From an uncultured Bacilli bacterium (GTDB lineage: Bacteria; Bacillota_I; Bacilli_A; RF39; UBA660), in the NCBI GenBank assembly GCA_934096405.1, contig CAKOLW010000002.1, forward strand, positions 22,062-86,061: a stretch of DNA of 64,000 bases, given 5' to 3'. Positions 26,384-35,106 of the stretch are shown here, in pieces. Under the pieces are notes generated by a model. The model searched no databases. It worked only from the letters and a program-made list of their open reading frames with translations, and had not been told where the DNA came from. The first letter of the stretch is position 1, and each line of letters opens with the position of its first letter. The translations under genes were made by a program, and so were the position numbers.

Positions 26384-26578
26384 CTAAGCAGCATGTCTTC
26401 TATTATTTCTTCTAGCATTTTTTATAGCTTCTTTTTTTGCTTCTCTTCTTACAACACCTGGTTTAGAGTATTCCTTTCTCTTTTTCATTTCAGAAGGGAC
26501 CCCACTACGTTGAACTTTTATTTTAAATCTTTTTAATGCATTTTCAACATTTCCATTCTTAACTTCTACACGAGTCAT
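26384..26578 (-). CDS. rpsU: 30S ribosomal protein S21
   Basis: 64 aa starting MTRVEVKNG at 26578, with a GGGAGGGAAG site just upstream; a longer frame begins at 26623 but lacks family similarity there. Typical features are ENALKRFKIKVQRSGV and a Lys/Arg-rich tail RREAKKEAIKNARRNNRR. Confidence 0.95.
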   Translation of the reverse strand: MTRVEVKNGNVENALKRFKIKVQRSGVPSEMKKRKEYSKPGVVRREAKKEAIKNARRNNRRHAA

Positions 26579-26691
26579 GTATCTTCCCTCCCTTCGTTCT
26601 ATCAGATATTTTAACACGTTCAAGAGAGATTTTCAACTTATTTGTGACATATATTTACAAAATATTACATTTTTTTCGTATTTGTATTTTT

Positions 26692-27330
26692 TTATATACT
26701 ATTTTTAAAGTTTTTAACTTTATCAATACCATTTCCATTTAATAAATATGATGCACTTACTACCATGTCAACGTTACTTTTTACTTTTTCAAATGAAATA
26801 TCATTTATTCCACCATCTATACTTATAATGTATTTATAATTTTTTTCTTCTCTTATTTTTTTTAATATTTCTGTTTTGTATACTACACTATCAATAAAGC
26901 TTTGTCCACTAGCGCCTGGTTCAACACTCATGATTAGAACTAAGTCTACTATATTTAAAATATTTTCTATTTTATTAACACTAGTTTCTGGTTTAATACT
27001 AATTCCAACTTTTAAACCATTATTTTTAATTTTTTCTATAACTTCTATTGGATTTTTAACAGATTCATAGTGAAATGTAATATATTTAGTGTTAAGTAAA
27101 CTAAACTCATCTATATATTTTAAAGGATTGTTTACCATTAAATGTATATCTAATTCTTTACTCGTATAATTAGATAAATTAACAACGTCTTTAATTGTAA
27201 AGCTTTTATTAGGTACGAATTTACCATCCATTACATCTACATGAATATAGTCTACTCCTATGTTATTCATTAGCTTTATAGCTTCTTTTGTACTCATACT
27301 ATTTGTTAATATTGATCCACTTACTAGCAT
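26692..27330 (-). CDS. rpe: Ribulose-phosphate 3-epimerase
   Basis: 212 aa TIM barrel interconverting ribulose-5-P and xylulose-5-P in the pentose phosphate pathway. HVDVMDGKFVPN holds the first metal/catalytic Asp, ELDIHLMVNNP the metal His, MSVEPGASGQSF the phosphate loop, and SIDGGIND the second catalytic Asp. Length is normal. Usually follows rsgA in Bacillota; here it does not. Confidence 0.95.
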   Translation of the reverse strand: MLVSGSILTNSMSTKEAIKLMNNIGVDYIHVDVMDGKFVPNKSFTIKDVVNLSNYTSKELDIHLMVNNPLKYIDEFSLLNTKYITFHYESVKNPIEVIEKIKNNGLKVGISIKPETSVNKIENILNIVDLVLIMSVEPGASGQSFIDSVVYKTEILKKIREEKNYKYIISIDGGINDISFEKVKSNVDMVVSASYLLNGNGIDKVKNFKNSI

Positions 27331-27384
27331 ATTATCACCAATAAAATTGTATCATATATTTAGATAAAGTAAAAGATACAATAA

Positions 27385-27606
27385 TTATCTGTTTATTTTT
27401 ATTGTACCTTTATACATTCTATTATAGTCTGTTTTAAACTCTCTTATTGAACCTGATTTGTATTCAAATACTTCACTTACATTCAGTTCTAAATTATTAA
27501 TGTTATACTCATTTAAAATATTAAATACTTTATTTTTTACATTCTTCATTTCCACACTCCCATATAAATCAACAAATAACGTTTCGTTACTATAAAATAT
27601 ATTCAA
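27385..27606 (-). CDS. Hypothetical small protein, possibly STAS-like
   Basis: 73 aa, MNIFYSNETLFVDLYGSVE. The alternating beta-helix pattern (FVDLYGSVEMKNVKNKVFNIL ... LELNVSEV) weakly recalls the first half of a STAS/anti-sigma antagonist domain, but the protein is too short and the phosphorylatable Ser motif is not seen. It stands alone, with its start 149 bp from the divergent murT. Function unknown. Confidence 0.55.
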   Translation of the reverse strand: MNIFYSNETLFVDLYGSVEMKNVKNKVFNILNEYNINNLELNVSEVFEYKSGSIREFKTDYNRMYKGTIKINR

Positions 27607-27708
27607 TTTAACTCACCTACTTATTATTATAAATATTTATTTTTATTTTGCATTCTTTTCGACAAAATTAGATATTCTTTTTTCTTTACATAGTTTTACA
27701 TTTTGTAT

Positions 27709-27736
27709 TTAAATTAGTTAATTAATCTAGTATAAT
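27709..27736 (+). promoter_or_regulatory. Promoter of murT-gatD
   Basis: -35-like TTAAAT (27709-27714), 16-bp spacer, consensus -10 TATAAT (27731-27736), 20 bp before the murT ATG. Confidence 0.5.
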
Positions 27737-27755
27737 GTACTTAGGGTGATTAAAA

Positions 27756-29099
27756 ATGAAATTAGCAGTAACTATTCTTGCTTGTAAGTTAGCTAATAAA
27801 ATAAGTAAGTTAACTAAAGGAGAAGGTTCAGTAATTGGTGGCGCGGTAGCATTATATTTGTATAAGAATTGTTTATCTCAGGTTAAGTATCCAAAAACAA
27901 TTATAGGTATTACAGGTTCTAGCGGTAAGGGAAGTACTACTGAATTGGTAGCTAAAATATTAAAGGAAAATGGTAAAAATGTTGTATATAATAAAAATGG
28001 AAGCAATGTTTTAAATGCAGTTGTTAGTTTAATATTAAGTAATTGTAAGTTAAATGGTGAATTTAAAGGTGATGTTCTTTTAATGGAGTTAGATGAAAGA
28101 TATATGGCTGATTCGTTAAAATATTTTGATTTAACTCATTTGGTTGTTACTAATATTACTAGAGATCAACCTCCAAGAAATGCCCATCCTGAGTTTATAC
28201 AAGAAGTAATTAGTAAGGTTATTAAGAATAAAACTCATTTAATTCTTGATGTTGATGATCCACTTGTATATGAATTGGCATTAAATCATAAAGGTAAAGT
28301 AACTACTTATGGTATGGATAAAACTAATTATAGTCAAGAATCTATTTTAAATAATAAAGATGCTGGTTATTGTCCAGTATGTGGCAATAAATTAAAATAC
28401 AGTTTTTATCATTATGGTCATTTAGGAAATTATAAATGTAAACATTGTTCATTTAAAAGACCTGAACCAGATTATTTAGCACATAATGTTAAAGTAGAAG
28501 ATGGTTTTATATATATAAATAAAAATAAAGTTCATTTACCATCTAATTTCTTATATTCAGTTTACTTTACTACTGCTAGCTACGCTATATGTAGTACGAT
28601 TGGTATAAAAAGTAAAGATATAATAAGAGTTATGAATGATGAAGCTTTTAAACCTAAAAGATTAAATATATATAATTTTGATAATAGAAAATGGCAAATG
28701 TTAGTAAGTAAAAATGAAAATAATTTAAGTTATAAACAATCATTAGATTTTATACTTCATGAAAAAGGAAAGAAAACTATAATATTAGGTTTTGATAATT
28801 CTTCTAGAAGATATAGTGAAAATGATATTAGTTGGATTTGGGATATTGATTTTGAAGAGTTAAATGATGAGTCAATAGATAAAATTCTATTAATAGGTAG
28901 ATTTAAATATGATATGCTGGTTAGAATGGATTATACTGGAGTTAATAAAAATAAGATTATATTAGTAGATAATTTAGAAAATGATTTATTTAATATATTA
29001 AGAAATAGGACTAAGGGTAATATTTATAGTTGTGTTTGTTTTGATAAAGAGATTGAATTAAAAAATTTATTAAAGAAAGAAGGTATTTCTAATGATTAA
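27756..29099 (+). CDS. murT: Lipid II isoglutaminyl synthase, MurT subunit
   Basis: 447 aa Mur-ligase-like protein that with GatD amidates D-Glu of lipid II. An ATP loop GITGSSGKGSTTE opens the central domain. The Cys4 zinc ribbon typical of MurT (CPVCGNKL ... CKHCSFKRPEPDYLA) is inserted at about residues 208-235. The C-terminal DUF1727 domain follows (KPKRLNIYNFDNRKWQML, LGFDNSSRRYSENDISWIWDIDFE). Overlaps gatD by 8 bp. MurT itself looks intact. Confidence 0.93.
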   Translation: MKLAVTILACKLANKISKLTKGEGSVIGGAVALYLYKNCLSQVKYPKTIIGITGSSGKGSTTELVAKILKENGKNVVYNKNGSNVLNAVVSLILSNCKLNGEFKGDVLLMELDERYMADSLKYFDLTHLVVTNITRDQPPRNAHPEFIQEVISKVIKNKTHLILDVDDPLVYELALNHKGKVTTYGMDKTNYSQESILNNKDAGYCPVCGNKLKYSFYHYGHLGNYKCKHCSFKRPEPDYLAHNVKVEDGFIYINKNKVHLPSNFLYSVYFTTASYAICSTIGIKSKDIIRVMNDEAFKPKRLNIYNFDNRKWQMLVSKNENNLSYKQSLDFILHEKGKKTIILGFDNSSRRYSENDISWIWDIDFEELNDESIDKILLIGRFKYDMLVRMDYTGVNKNKIILVDNLENDLFNILRNRTKGNIYSCVCFDKEIELKNLLKKEGISND

Positions 29100-29817
29100 G
29101 ATTAAAATTGCTCATTTATATTATGATATTCTTAATTTATATGGAGAAAATGGTAATATAAGAGCTTTAAAAAAAGCTCTTGAAAGACAAGATGTTAAAT
29201 GTGAAATACATTTCTTAACTATTAATGATAAAATTAATTTTAATGAATATGATATGTTTTATATGGGAATGGGTACTGAAAAAGGTATGTCTTTAGTACT
29301 TGATGATATTATGAAATATAAAGATGAAATAACTAATGCTATTGAAAAAGGTAAATTCTTTTTAACTACTGGTAATTCACTAGAATTATTTGGAGAATAT
29401 ATTATAAATGGACCTGTTTTTAAAGATTGTTTAAGTTGTTTTGAATTTCATACTTTATGGAAGGGATTTAGAATTGTAGAAAGTGTTGTTGATACTACTA
29501 AATTTATTAAATATCCTATTATAGGTTTTCAAAATAGATGTGGTAATATGTATCAAATAGAAAAGCCTTTATTTAAAGTTAAGGAAGGTACTGGCTCTTG
29601 CTTAGGTTCACAAATCGAAGGTTATCATTATAAAAATTTCTATGGTACTTATTTAATTGGACCTTTATTAATTAGGAATCCTCATTTTACTAACTATTTA
29701 GTTAAATCTTTAATTAGTTCAAAGAATAAAAGATATAAATTTAAAATGTTTAATAAAACAGATGAAATAAAAGCATATAATACCTATTTAGAAAATTTTG
29801 TTACAAAAGAAAATTAA
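29092..29817 (+). CDS. gatD: GatD-like glutamine amidotransferase subunit lacking catalytic residues
   Basis: 241 aa, clearly GatD by position and fold pattern (KIAHLYYDILNLYGENGNI..., YGTYLIGPLLIRNPHF). The glutaminase nucleophile motif, normally CGGYQLLG, reads TGNSLELFG here, with Gly94 where Cys is expected. The catalytic His of the TYLHGPLLPKNP motif is Ile189 (TYLIGPLL). In Staphylococcus aureus GatD the catalytic pair is Cys94/His189, the same numbers. The early GGGQD loop is also altered (GMGTEKG). The reading frame is otherwise intact, so this is a coherent but apparently glutaminase-dead subunit. Confidence 0.88.
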   Translation: MIKIKIAHLYYDILNLYGENGNIRALKKALERQDVKCEIHFLTINDKINFNEYDMFYMGMGTEKGMSLVLDDIMKYKDEITNAIEKGKFFLTTGNSLELFGEYIINGPVFKDCLSCFEFHTLWKGFRIVESVVDTTKFIKYPIIGFQNRCGNMYQIEKPLFKVKEGTGSCLGSQIEGYHYKNFYGTYLIGPLLIRNPHFTNYLVKSLISSKNKRYKFKMFNKTDEIKAYNTYLENFVTKEN

Positions 29818-29840
29818 TATCAAATCGATATTAATTTTTT
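29811..29840 (+). terminator. Terminator after gatD
   Basis: 11-bp perfect stem (29811-29821 with 29827-29837) overlapping the gatD stop, continued by a T run. Bidirectional use is possible, since the convergent surface-protein gene ends at 29843. Confidence 0.85.
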
Positions 29841-29842
29841 AT

Positions 29843-31438
29843 TTAGCATGTTGAACCTTGTTCATCCACTACATAAGGATTTTCTGGAGTTCCTGCTCCT
29901 GTCACTTTTACACATTTATCTAAAGATATTACTGGTCTTACTTTACCATTTTGTGCACTAATTGTATAGTTATATAAACCACCTAGTCTATTAGAACCAT
30001 CTACATACCATACATTTGAAGTTTTTCCATTCCAAAATGAAGGTGACATTACCCACCACCAACTAGTGCCTGTTATACTTTTTCCTTCACTATTTGTAGA
30101 ATAGTATAAATATGGTCCATCTGGATAATTCATAAATACACCACCGGCATATGCTAATTCATCTGCGCTTATTAAGGCTATTGGATAAGTTAATTTGCCA
30201 TTACCATTATTGTTACCACTTACATTAAATTTATCTGCAATTGATTGTGTACTTTCAAATAATCCACCACTTGTATTACCTCCACATTTATATGTAGGGC
30301 TTTTAGATTTATAAAGTCTTTCTCTAGCTCCGTAAAAGAATGAAGTATTTGAATTGTTTGACCACGTTCCTTCAGTAATACTTCTATCATTACAATATAT
30401 TGCATCTTTACTTATATATTTATCATAACTAGTCAATAAATGTGTTGAATACCAATTATCTATATATTCTTTTATAGTACTGCTGTTGGTATTTGAACGA
30501 TTATCTTCATGACTAGTATTACCTCCATACATATATCCAGCATATCTTGATTCACTATTAACACTATTAAAAGCAGAATTTCCTATATAACCAGTTGTTG
30601 TACTAGGGTCATTTCCAGCATACAATAATCTTATACTTCCATCTTCATTTATTCTTACTATTCTCCAATATATATCATCTCCAGATTTCCATAAATTTTC
30701 TTCTGATGTATCATCAGTTGAATATTTACCAAACTTAACCCAGTTACTATTTGTATTACCAGAATAATAGTATACATTACTATTATCTTCTGTTTTATTT
30801 GTTTTATATATTGTTCCTGTTGTACTTTCTATATTTATTGTACTAAAGTTAGTTCTTTCACTAATTGTTGAATTATCTTTTAATATTGCTTCAGTTAATG
30901 TACGAGTTGTGTAGTCACTACTTGGTTCAATATAAATATTACCACTTAATGTTTTTTCCATATCATCTGATTGATCAATATAGTTATCATTAATATATTT
31001 CATTTCAATTGTGTAATCATGAATTTCATTTGGTAATAAATTTATACTATATTTTATTGTAGAATCTCTTTTTATATTTGCCTTAGGTATATCTAAGTAA
31101 TCTGTCATATTGTATCCATTGTTACTACTTGTTATTTTATATACTAAGTATCCTTTAGTTACAAATGTATTTATTAAATTTTTAAAAACTAAATTATATT
31201 GATAATTATAGTTTGTTTTGTTTTCTACACTAAATGTTTTAGTTACACTCCACCCTGGTTCTATATCTATTCCATCTATTTTTTCTCCATTATTAAATAT
31301 TATTTTTAATTCATTAGTATTAACAGTAATTTTTTTCTTTTCTCCTTCTATTCTAGTAGCAAAATAAGCATATGTTAATCCAATTAATATAAATAATATT
31401 AAACATATTCCATATATTAAATATTTCTTTTCTTTCAT
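29843..31438 (-). CDS. TasA-like/lectin-like surface protein (shorter paralogue)
   Basis: 531 aa from the ATG at 31438; an in-frame TTG at 31456 has no better site. An N-terminal signal anchor ends in YAYFATRI, followed by a TasA/camelysin-like beta domain to about 180 (EPGWSVTKTFSVEN). A C-terminal domain of about 330 aa follows (WRIVRINEDGSIRLLYAG, YCNDRS, ALISADELAYAGG, WWWVMSPSFW, VRPVISL) that reads like the DUF6273/FGE-type C-lectin fold. The same domain occurs twice in the adjacent 912-aa protein. No sortase motif; ends DEQGSTC. Probably exposed on the cell surface. Function unknown. Confidence 0.75.
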   Translation of the reverse strand: MKEKKYLIYGICLILFILIGLTYAYFATRIEGEKKKITVNTNELKIIFNNGEKIDGIDIEPGWSVTKTFSVENKTNYNYQYNLVFKNLINTFVTKGYLVYKITSSNNGYNMTDYLDIPKANIKRDSTIKYSINLLPNEIHDYTIEMKYINDNYIDQSDDMEKTLSGNIYIEPSSDYTTRTLTEAILKDNSTISERTNFSTINIESTTGTIYKTNKTEDNSNVYYYSGNTNSNWVKFGKYSTDDTSEENLWKSGDDIYWRIVRINEDGSIRLLYAGNDPSTTTGYIGNSAFNSVNSESRYAGYMYGGNTSHEDNRSNTNSSTIKEYIDNWYSTHLLTSYDKYISKDAIYCNDRSITEGTWSNNSNTSFFYGARERLYKSKSPTYKCGGNTSGGLFESTQSIADKFNVSGNNNGNGKLTYPIALISADELAYAGGVFMNYPDGPYLYYSTNSEGKSITGTSWWWVMSPSFWNGKTSNVWYVDGSNRLGGLYNYTISAQNGKVRPVISLDKCVKVTGAGTPENPYVVDEQGSTC

Positions 31439-31539
31439 TTTTCTTTGTATAATCAATCTTAAAATATTTTGATATGTAATCGATTTATTATACTTCTCCT
31501 TTCTTTCAAAATTTCTTGACTATAATAGTTTGCCTTCTA

Positions 31540-34278
31540 TCAACAAGTACTAGCACTTTCATCTATTACATATGGATTATCAGCAGTTCCTTTTCCTGTT
31601 ACTTTGACACAAGAGTTTAGAGAAATGACAGGACGAACAGCATCCGCGCCGCTCACGCGTCCGCCGCCCAAGCCCGCATCGCCAGAATCCCAATAACACT
31701 CGCTCGCATAGCTACCAAACCAGTCGAAAGGCGACAAGGACCACCAATAATTTGATACTTTAGTTCCAGAACTATTGCTTATAAACCATGCATATGGTGT
31801 ACTCATACTTGCATACCATGCCGTTCCTCCGGCAAAAGCCATTTCGTCAGCAGTCATTAATGCTACAGGGTAGTCTAACCTTGCACTTGTGTTTTCCACA
31901 CTAAATGCATCTCTTATATCACTGCAATTATATGTTGGTGTTTTATCTGTTATTAATCTTTTATGTGACGCAAAATCAAATCCTGTACTTGATGTTGTAT
32001 ATGAGCCTTCTGTTTCTTCACTTCTATCATTACAATATATGGCACTTGTACTTAAGTATTTTGTATAATTAGTTAAATTGTTTTGATACCATGTATCTAT
32101 ATATGTTTTTATTGTACTATCATATGTATTATTTCTTATTGTATCGAGGGAAGTATCTTCTCCATATTTATAGCCTACATATTTTGGACTATTATAGTTT
32201 GTATTAAATGCACTTGTTCCTATATTTCCACTTGTTGTATCATGACTTGTTCCTACATAAAGTAGTCTTATACTTCCATCATGATTTGTTCTTATTATTC
32301 TCCAGTAGAATCCCCCAAATAATACCCAGTTATTTGTTGTATTGCCAGCATAATAGTATACTTCTTGTGGTGTACTAGTTATTCCTGCTATACTTTCTGT
32401 TGAAGTAAACAATGTTCCTGTCGTGGTTGAATTAAAAGGACTACTAAAAGATGTTCTAGATGAAATTGTTGGATTATCTTGTAATATTATTTCTGCTAAA
32501 GTTGATGATGCTTTTTTTCTTAAAATAACTGTACATTCTTGATATTCTATTGGATTTGATATTTTTACTCCAGTACTTGTTATTGTACCAACTGCAGTTC
32601 CTGTACAACTAACATTTGAATATTCTAATTTATAACCTTCATTTGGCGAAATAATAAATGATGTCTCTTGATTTTTATTTACTACAGCGTAATCAGTTTT
32701 AGCTTTACCATTTTGTACTTTTAATACTATTATACTTTCATCTTTAGTGTTATCTGAAGAATTATAGTTTACTTCATCAATTTCATAAGGATTATTTGCT
32801 GTTGCATCTCCTGATTTAATTCTAGCATTTGATGATAGTGATATAACTGGACGAATTACACGTTCTCCATTAACATAAGAATTTGTCATATAACCTGGAT
32901 TACTACTTCCACGTACAGTAAAATTAAGTGCATATGATGTACTCCAATAGTATGGAGTTAACGTCCACCAGAAATTACTTCCTACAATAGAATTTCCTTC
33001 ACTATTTGTATAATACCATGCATAAGGACTAGTTAAATCTTTTCCATTTAATCCACCTGCGAATACTATTTCATCTGCTGTCATTAATGCAATTGGGTAG
33101 TCTAGATCTCCATTTCCTCCACCACTTATACTTGCACTAAATTTGTCATCATTTGACTGAGTGCTTTCAAGTAATCCATTGCTTGTATTTGCTCCACATT
33201 TATATGATGGACTAATAGTCTTGACAAGTGTGTAATAATCTCCAAAATGAAATCCACTTGTTAGAGAATATGCTTCACTACTTATACTTCTATCACTACA
33301 ATATATTGCTTCTTTACTTATGAATTTATCATAATTAGTTAGCAGATTGTTTTGATACCAATTATCTATGACTTGTTTTATTGTACTTGAATTAGAATTT
33401 AATCTATTATTTGATAACGAACCGCTTGTTCCATACATATAGCCAACATACATTGGATCATTTGCAGTTGAATTAAATGCAGTATTACCAATATAACCTT
33501 CTGTTGTATTATGATTAGTACCTGCATATAAAAGTCTTACACTTCCATCTTCATTAGTACGTATTATTCTCCAAAAATAGCCTCCAAATTTAATCCAATT
33601 ATTTGTTGTATTTCCTGAATAATAATATATATCACTTCTATCTTCTGTTTTATTTGTTTTATATATTGTTCCTGTTGTATCATTGTTATTAGTTGTATTA
33701 AAGCTTGTTCTTTCACTTACTGTTGGATTATCTCTTAAAATTGCTTGTACTAAAGATAACTCTTTTGTTCCTTCTTTTATCATAAATGTTCCAGATAATT
33801 TTTTACCCATATCAGCTGATTGATCTTCTTCTGTATCTTTGTAAATCAATGATATTGTATAGTCATGACTATCTTTAGGATTAATTGTTATATAGTGTGC
33901 TAAGGTTACATCTGTTTTTTCATTAGTTTTTGGCAAATCTATATATTCTTCCATATTGAATCCATTTGTAGATGTTATCTTATATTGTAAGTATCCTTCA
34001 GTTACAAATGTATTTAGTAAATCTTTTACATATATATCATAAGTTTCTGTTTCTTTAGATGTACTTTTAACTTTAAAATTAATGCTTGTATTCCATCCAG
34101 GTTCAATAGATACTGCTGGTATTGTTTTTTCTCCTTCGTATTTTATATATACACCAGTAGTTTTTACAGCAAATTCTTTATCATTTCCGAAAATTCTTGG
34201 CTTAAAATATGCTAAAGTTACTCCTATTGTAATTATTAATATACTTACTACTAATATTGTTAAATACTTTTTCCTCAT
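31540..34278 (-). CDS. Large TasA-like surface protein with two lectin-like domains
   Basis: 912 aa. Signal anchor at about 4-25, TasA-like domain to about 175 (EPGWNTSINFKVKSTS), lectin-like domain 1 about 195-500 (FWWTLTPYYW ... VIRPVISLSS), a small beta domain about 520-590 (ISPNEGYKLEYSNVSC), then lectin-like domain 2 about 600-905 (YWWSLSPFDW ... AVRPVISLNS), ending DESASTC. The last variable-looking part of domain 2 is encoded by an abrupt GC-rich, A-poor patch (31621-31740). A structured leader copy lies directly upstream. The ATG at 34278 has a GGAGGT site. Confidence 0.78.
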   Translation of the reverse strand: MRKKYLTILVVSILIITIGVTLAYFKPRIFGNDKEFAVKTTGVYIKYEGEKTIPAVSIEPGWNTSINFKVKSTSKETETYDIYVKDLLNTFVTEGYLQYKITSTNGFNMEEYIDLPKTNEKTDVTLAHYITINPKDSHDYTISLIYKDTEEDQSADMGKKLSGTFMIKEGTKELSLVQAILRDNPTVSERTSFNTTNNNDTTGTIYKTNKTEDRSDIYYYSGNTTNNWIKFGGYFWRIIRTNEDGSVRLLYAGTNHNTTEGYIGNTAFNSTANDPMYVGYMYGTSGSLSNNRLNSNSSTIKQVIDNWYQNNLLTNYDKFISKEAIYCSDRSISSEAYSLTSGFHFGDYYTLVKTISPSYKCGANTSNGLLESTQSNDDKFSASISGGGNGDLDYPIALMTADEIVFAGGLNGKDLTSPYAWYYTNSEGNSIVGSNFWWTLTPYYWSTSYALNFTVRGSSNPGYMTNSYVNGERVIRPVISLSSNARIKSGDATANNPYEIDEVNYNSSDNTKDESIIVLKVQNGKAKTDYAVVNKNQETSFIISPNEGYKLEYSNVSCTGTAVGTITSTGVKISNPIEYQECTVILRKKASSTLAEIILQDNPTISSRTSFSSPFNSTTTGTLFTSTESIAGITSTPQEVYYYAGNTTNNWVLFGGFYWRIIRTNHDGSIRLLYVGTSHDTTSGNIGTSAFNTNYNSPKYVGYKYGEDTSLDTIRNNTYDSTIKTYIDTWYQNNLTNYTKYLSTSAIYCNDRSEETEGSYTTSSTGFDFASHKRLITDKTPTYNCSDIRDAFSVENTSARLDYPVALMTADEMAFAGGTAWYASMSTPYAWFISNSSGTKVSNYWWSLSPFDWFGSYASECYWDSGDAGLGGGRVSGADAVRPVISLNSCVKVTGKGTADNPYVIDESASTC
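31621..31740 (-). other. GC-rich, A-depleted patch: candidate DGR variable region
   Basis: 120 bp, about 59% GC by my count, against about 30% around it. The coding strand has only about 12 A in 120. It encodes SLSPFDWFGSYASE through AVRPVIS, the surface-loop end of the lectin-like domain, 80 bp before the stop. Codons use GCG, GGC, CGC and AGC, which are rare elsewhere in the window. The equivalent segments of the other two domains are ordinary AT-rich DNA. No reverse transcriptase or template repeat is in the window. Confidence 0.5.
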
Positions 34279-34296
34279 TGCTACCTCCGCTTTTTA

Positions 34297-34456
34297 GAGC
34301 ACTAAAAAACTCATAGACTGGTGCCTATGAATTTAATATAACGAAAAAACTATGGGTGTTATTTATTTTTAACCCCCCCCAAAATTCGTACCAAGTTTGG
34401 TACTTAATTCAAAGAGAATTATTCTTTCCATAGTTCTGTACTCCTCTACTTTTTAC
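34297..34456 (-). promoter_or_regulatory. Structured attenuator-like leader RNA, copy B
   Basis: Second copy of the element at 19501-19658, here before the 912-aa surface protein. Same order: GAGTAC/GTGCTC outer pairing, ACTATGG with CCATAGT followed by T6, the GTACCAAAC/TTGGTAC inverted repeat, the G8 run, then TCATAGGCACCAGTCTATGA followed by T6. The last hairpin pairs perfectly over 6 bp here and less well in copy A. The region from GAATTAAG to the G8 run is nearly identical in both copies; the flanks vary. Confidence 0.55.
34369..34431 (-). CDS. Leader peptide B of the attenuator-like element
   Basis: A 20-codon ORF with an ATG at 34431, preceded by GAGGAG nine bases upstream: MERIILF then ELSTKLGTNFGGG and TAA. 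The Gly codons lie in a run of eight G (34380-34373). Compared with copy A, the peptide end is identical and the N-terminal residues differ, which points to selection on the tail (peptide or RNA). Expression is inferred. Confidence 0.5.
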   Translation of the reverse strand: MERIILFELSTKLGTNFGGG

Positions 34457-34462
34457 TCTTTA

Positions 34463-34491
34463 ATTTTATCAAAAAAAGTAGTCTATTACAA
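34463..34491 (-). promoter_or_regulatory. Promoter of leader B
   Basis: -35 TTGTAA (34491-34486), 17-bp spacer, -10 TAAAAT (34468-34463) with an extended TGA. Same -10 block as at copy A. Confidence 0.6.
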
Positions 34492-34504
34492 CCACTTTTT
34501 GTTA

Positions 34505-35029
34505 TTAATTTAATTCTTCTTCTATTTCTTCTAGTGTATCAACAAACAAATCATTATCTCCATCACTAATTTTCATTAAAGCATAATCTTTTATTGATAA
34601 TTCACTACTATCAGAAGCATCAGTATTATTTTCTTCTCCTATTATATCTTTGTTGAAACTACTATGTAAATCTACAATATATACTGGTAAATGATCATCA
34701 TCTTCTTCATATTTAGATATTATACTAGTTAAGTAAATATATTCACTACTAGTTGAATCTATAAATAGAACATAATATTCATCTTCTTCTCTATCAAACA
34801 CAGTACCTGCAGTAATATTAGTATAACTAATACTTGGTGTAGTTGTTTCTGGTTTATTATAACCTTCATCAAAGAATCCATTCTTTTGAGCTAAAAGTGT
34901 AAATAAATAAACTAGTCCTAAACCAACAATTATAATTATTATAGAAATTATAAATGATTTAACACTATTTTCTTCAGTAGAAATATTTTTATCTTTTCTT
35001 ATTCTTTTTCTTTTGTATTCTTGTCTCAT
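34505..35029 (-). CDS. Hypothetical single-pass membrane protein
   Basis: 174 aa: a very basic cytoplasmic start (RQEYKRKRIRKDK), one membrane helix at about 25-45, then an acidic external domain. YVLFIDSTSSEYIYLTSIISKYEEDDDHLPVYIVDL follows the strand-helix-strand rhythm of a thioredoxin-like fold without a CxxC. The Glu-rich tail ends EEIEEELN. Function unknown. Confidence 0.7.
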   Translation of the reverse strand: MRQEYKRKRIRKDKNISTEENSVKSFIISIIIIIVGLGLVYLFTLLAQKNGFFDEGYNKPETTTPSISYTNITAGTVFDREEDEYYVLFIDSTSSEYIYLTSIISKYEEDDDHLPVYIVDLHSSFNKDIIGEENNTDASDSSELSIKDYALMKISDGDNDLFVDTLEEIEEELN

Positions 35030-35106
35030 AATATCAACCTCATATTAATGATATCACATTATATTTTATTTTTAAAGATAAAATTAAAAATAAAACGGTT
35101 ACCGTT

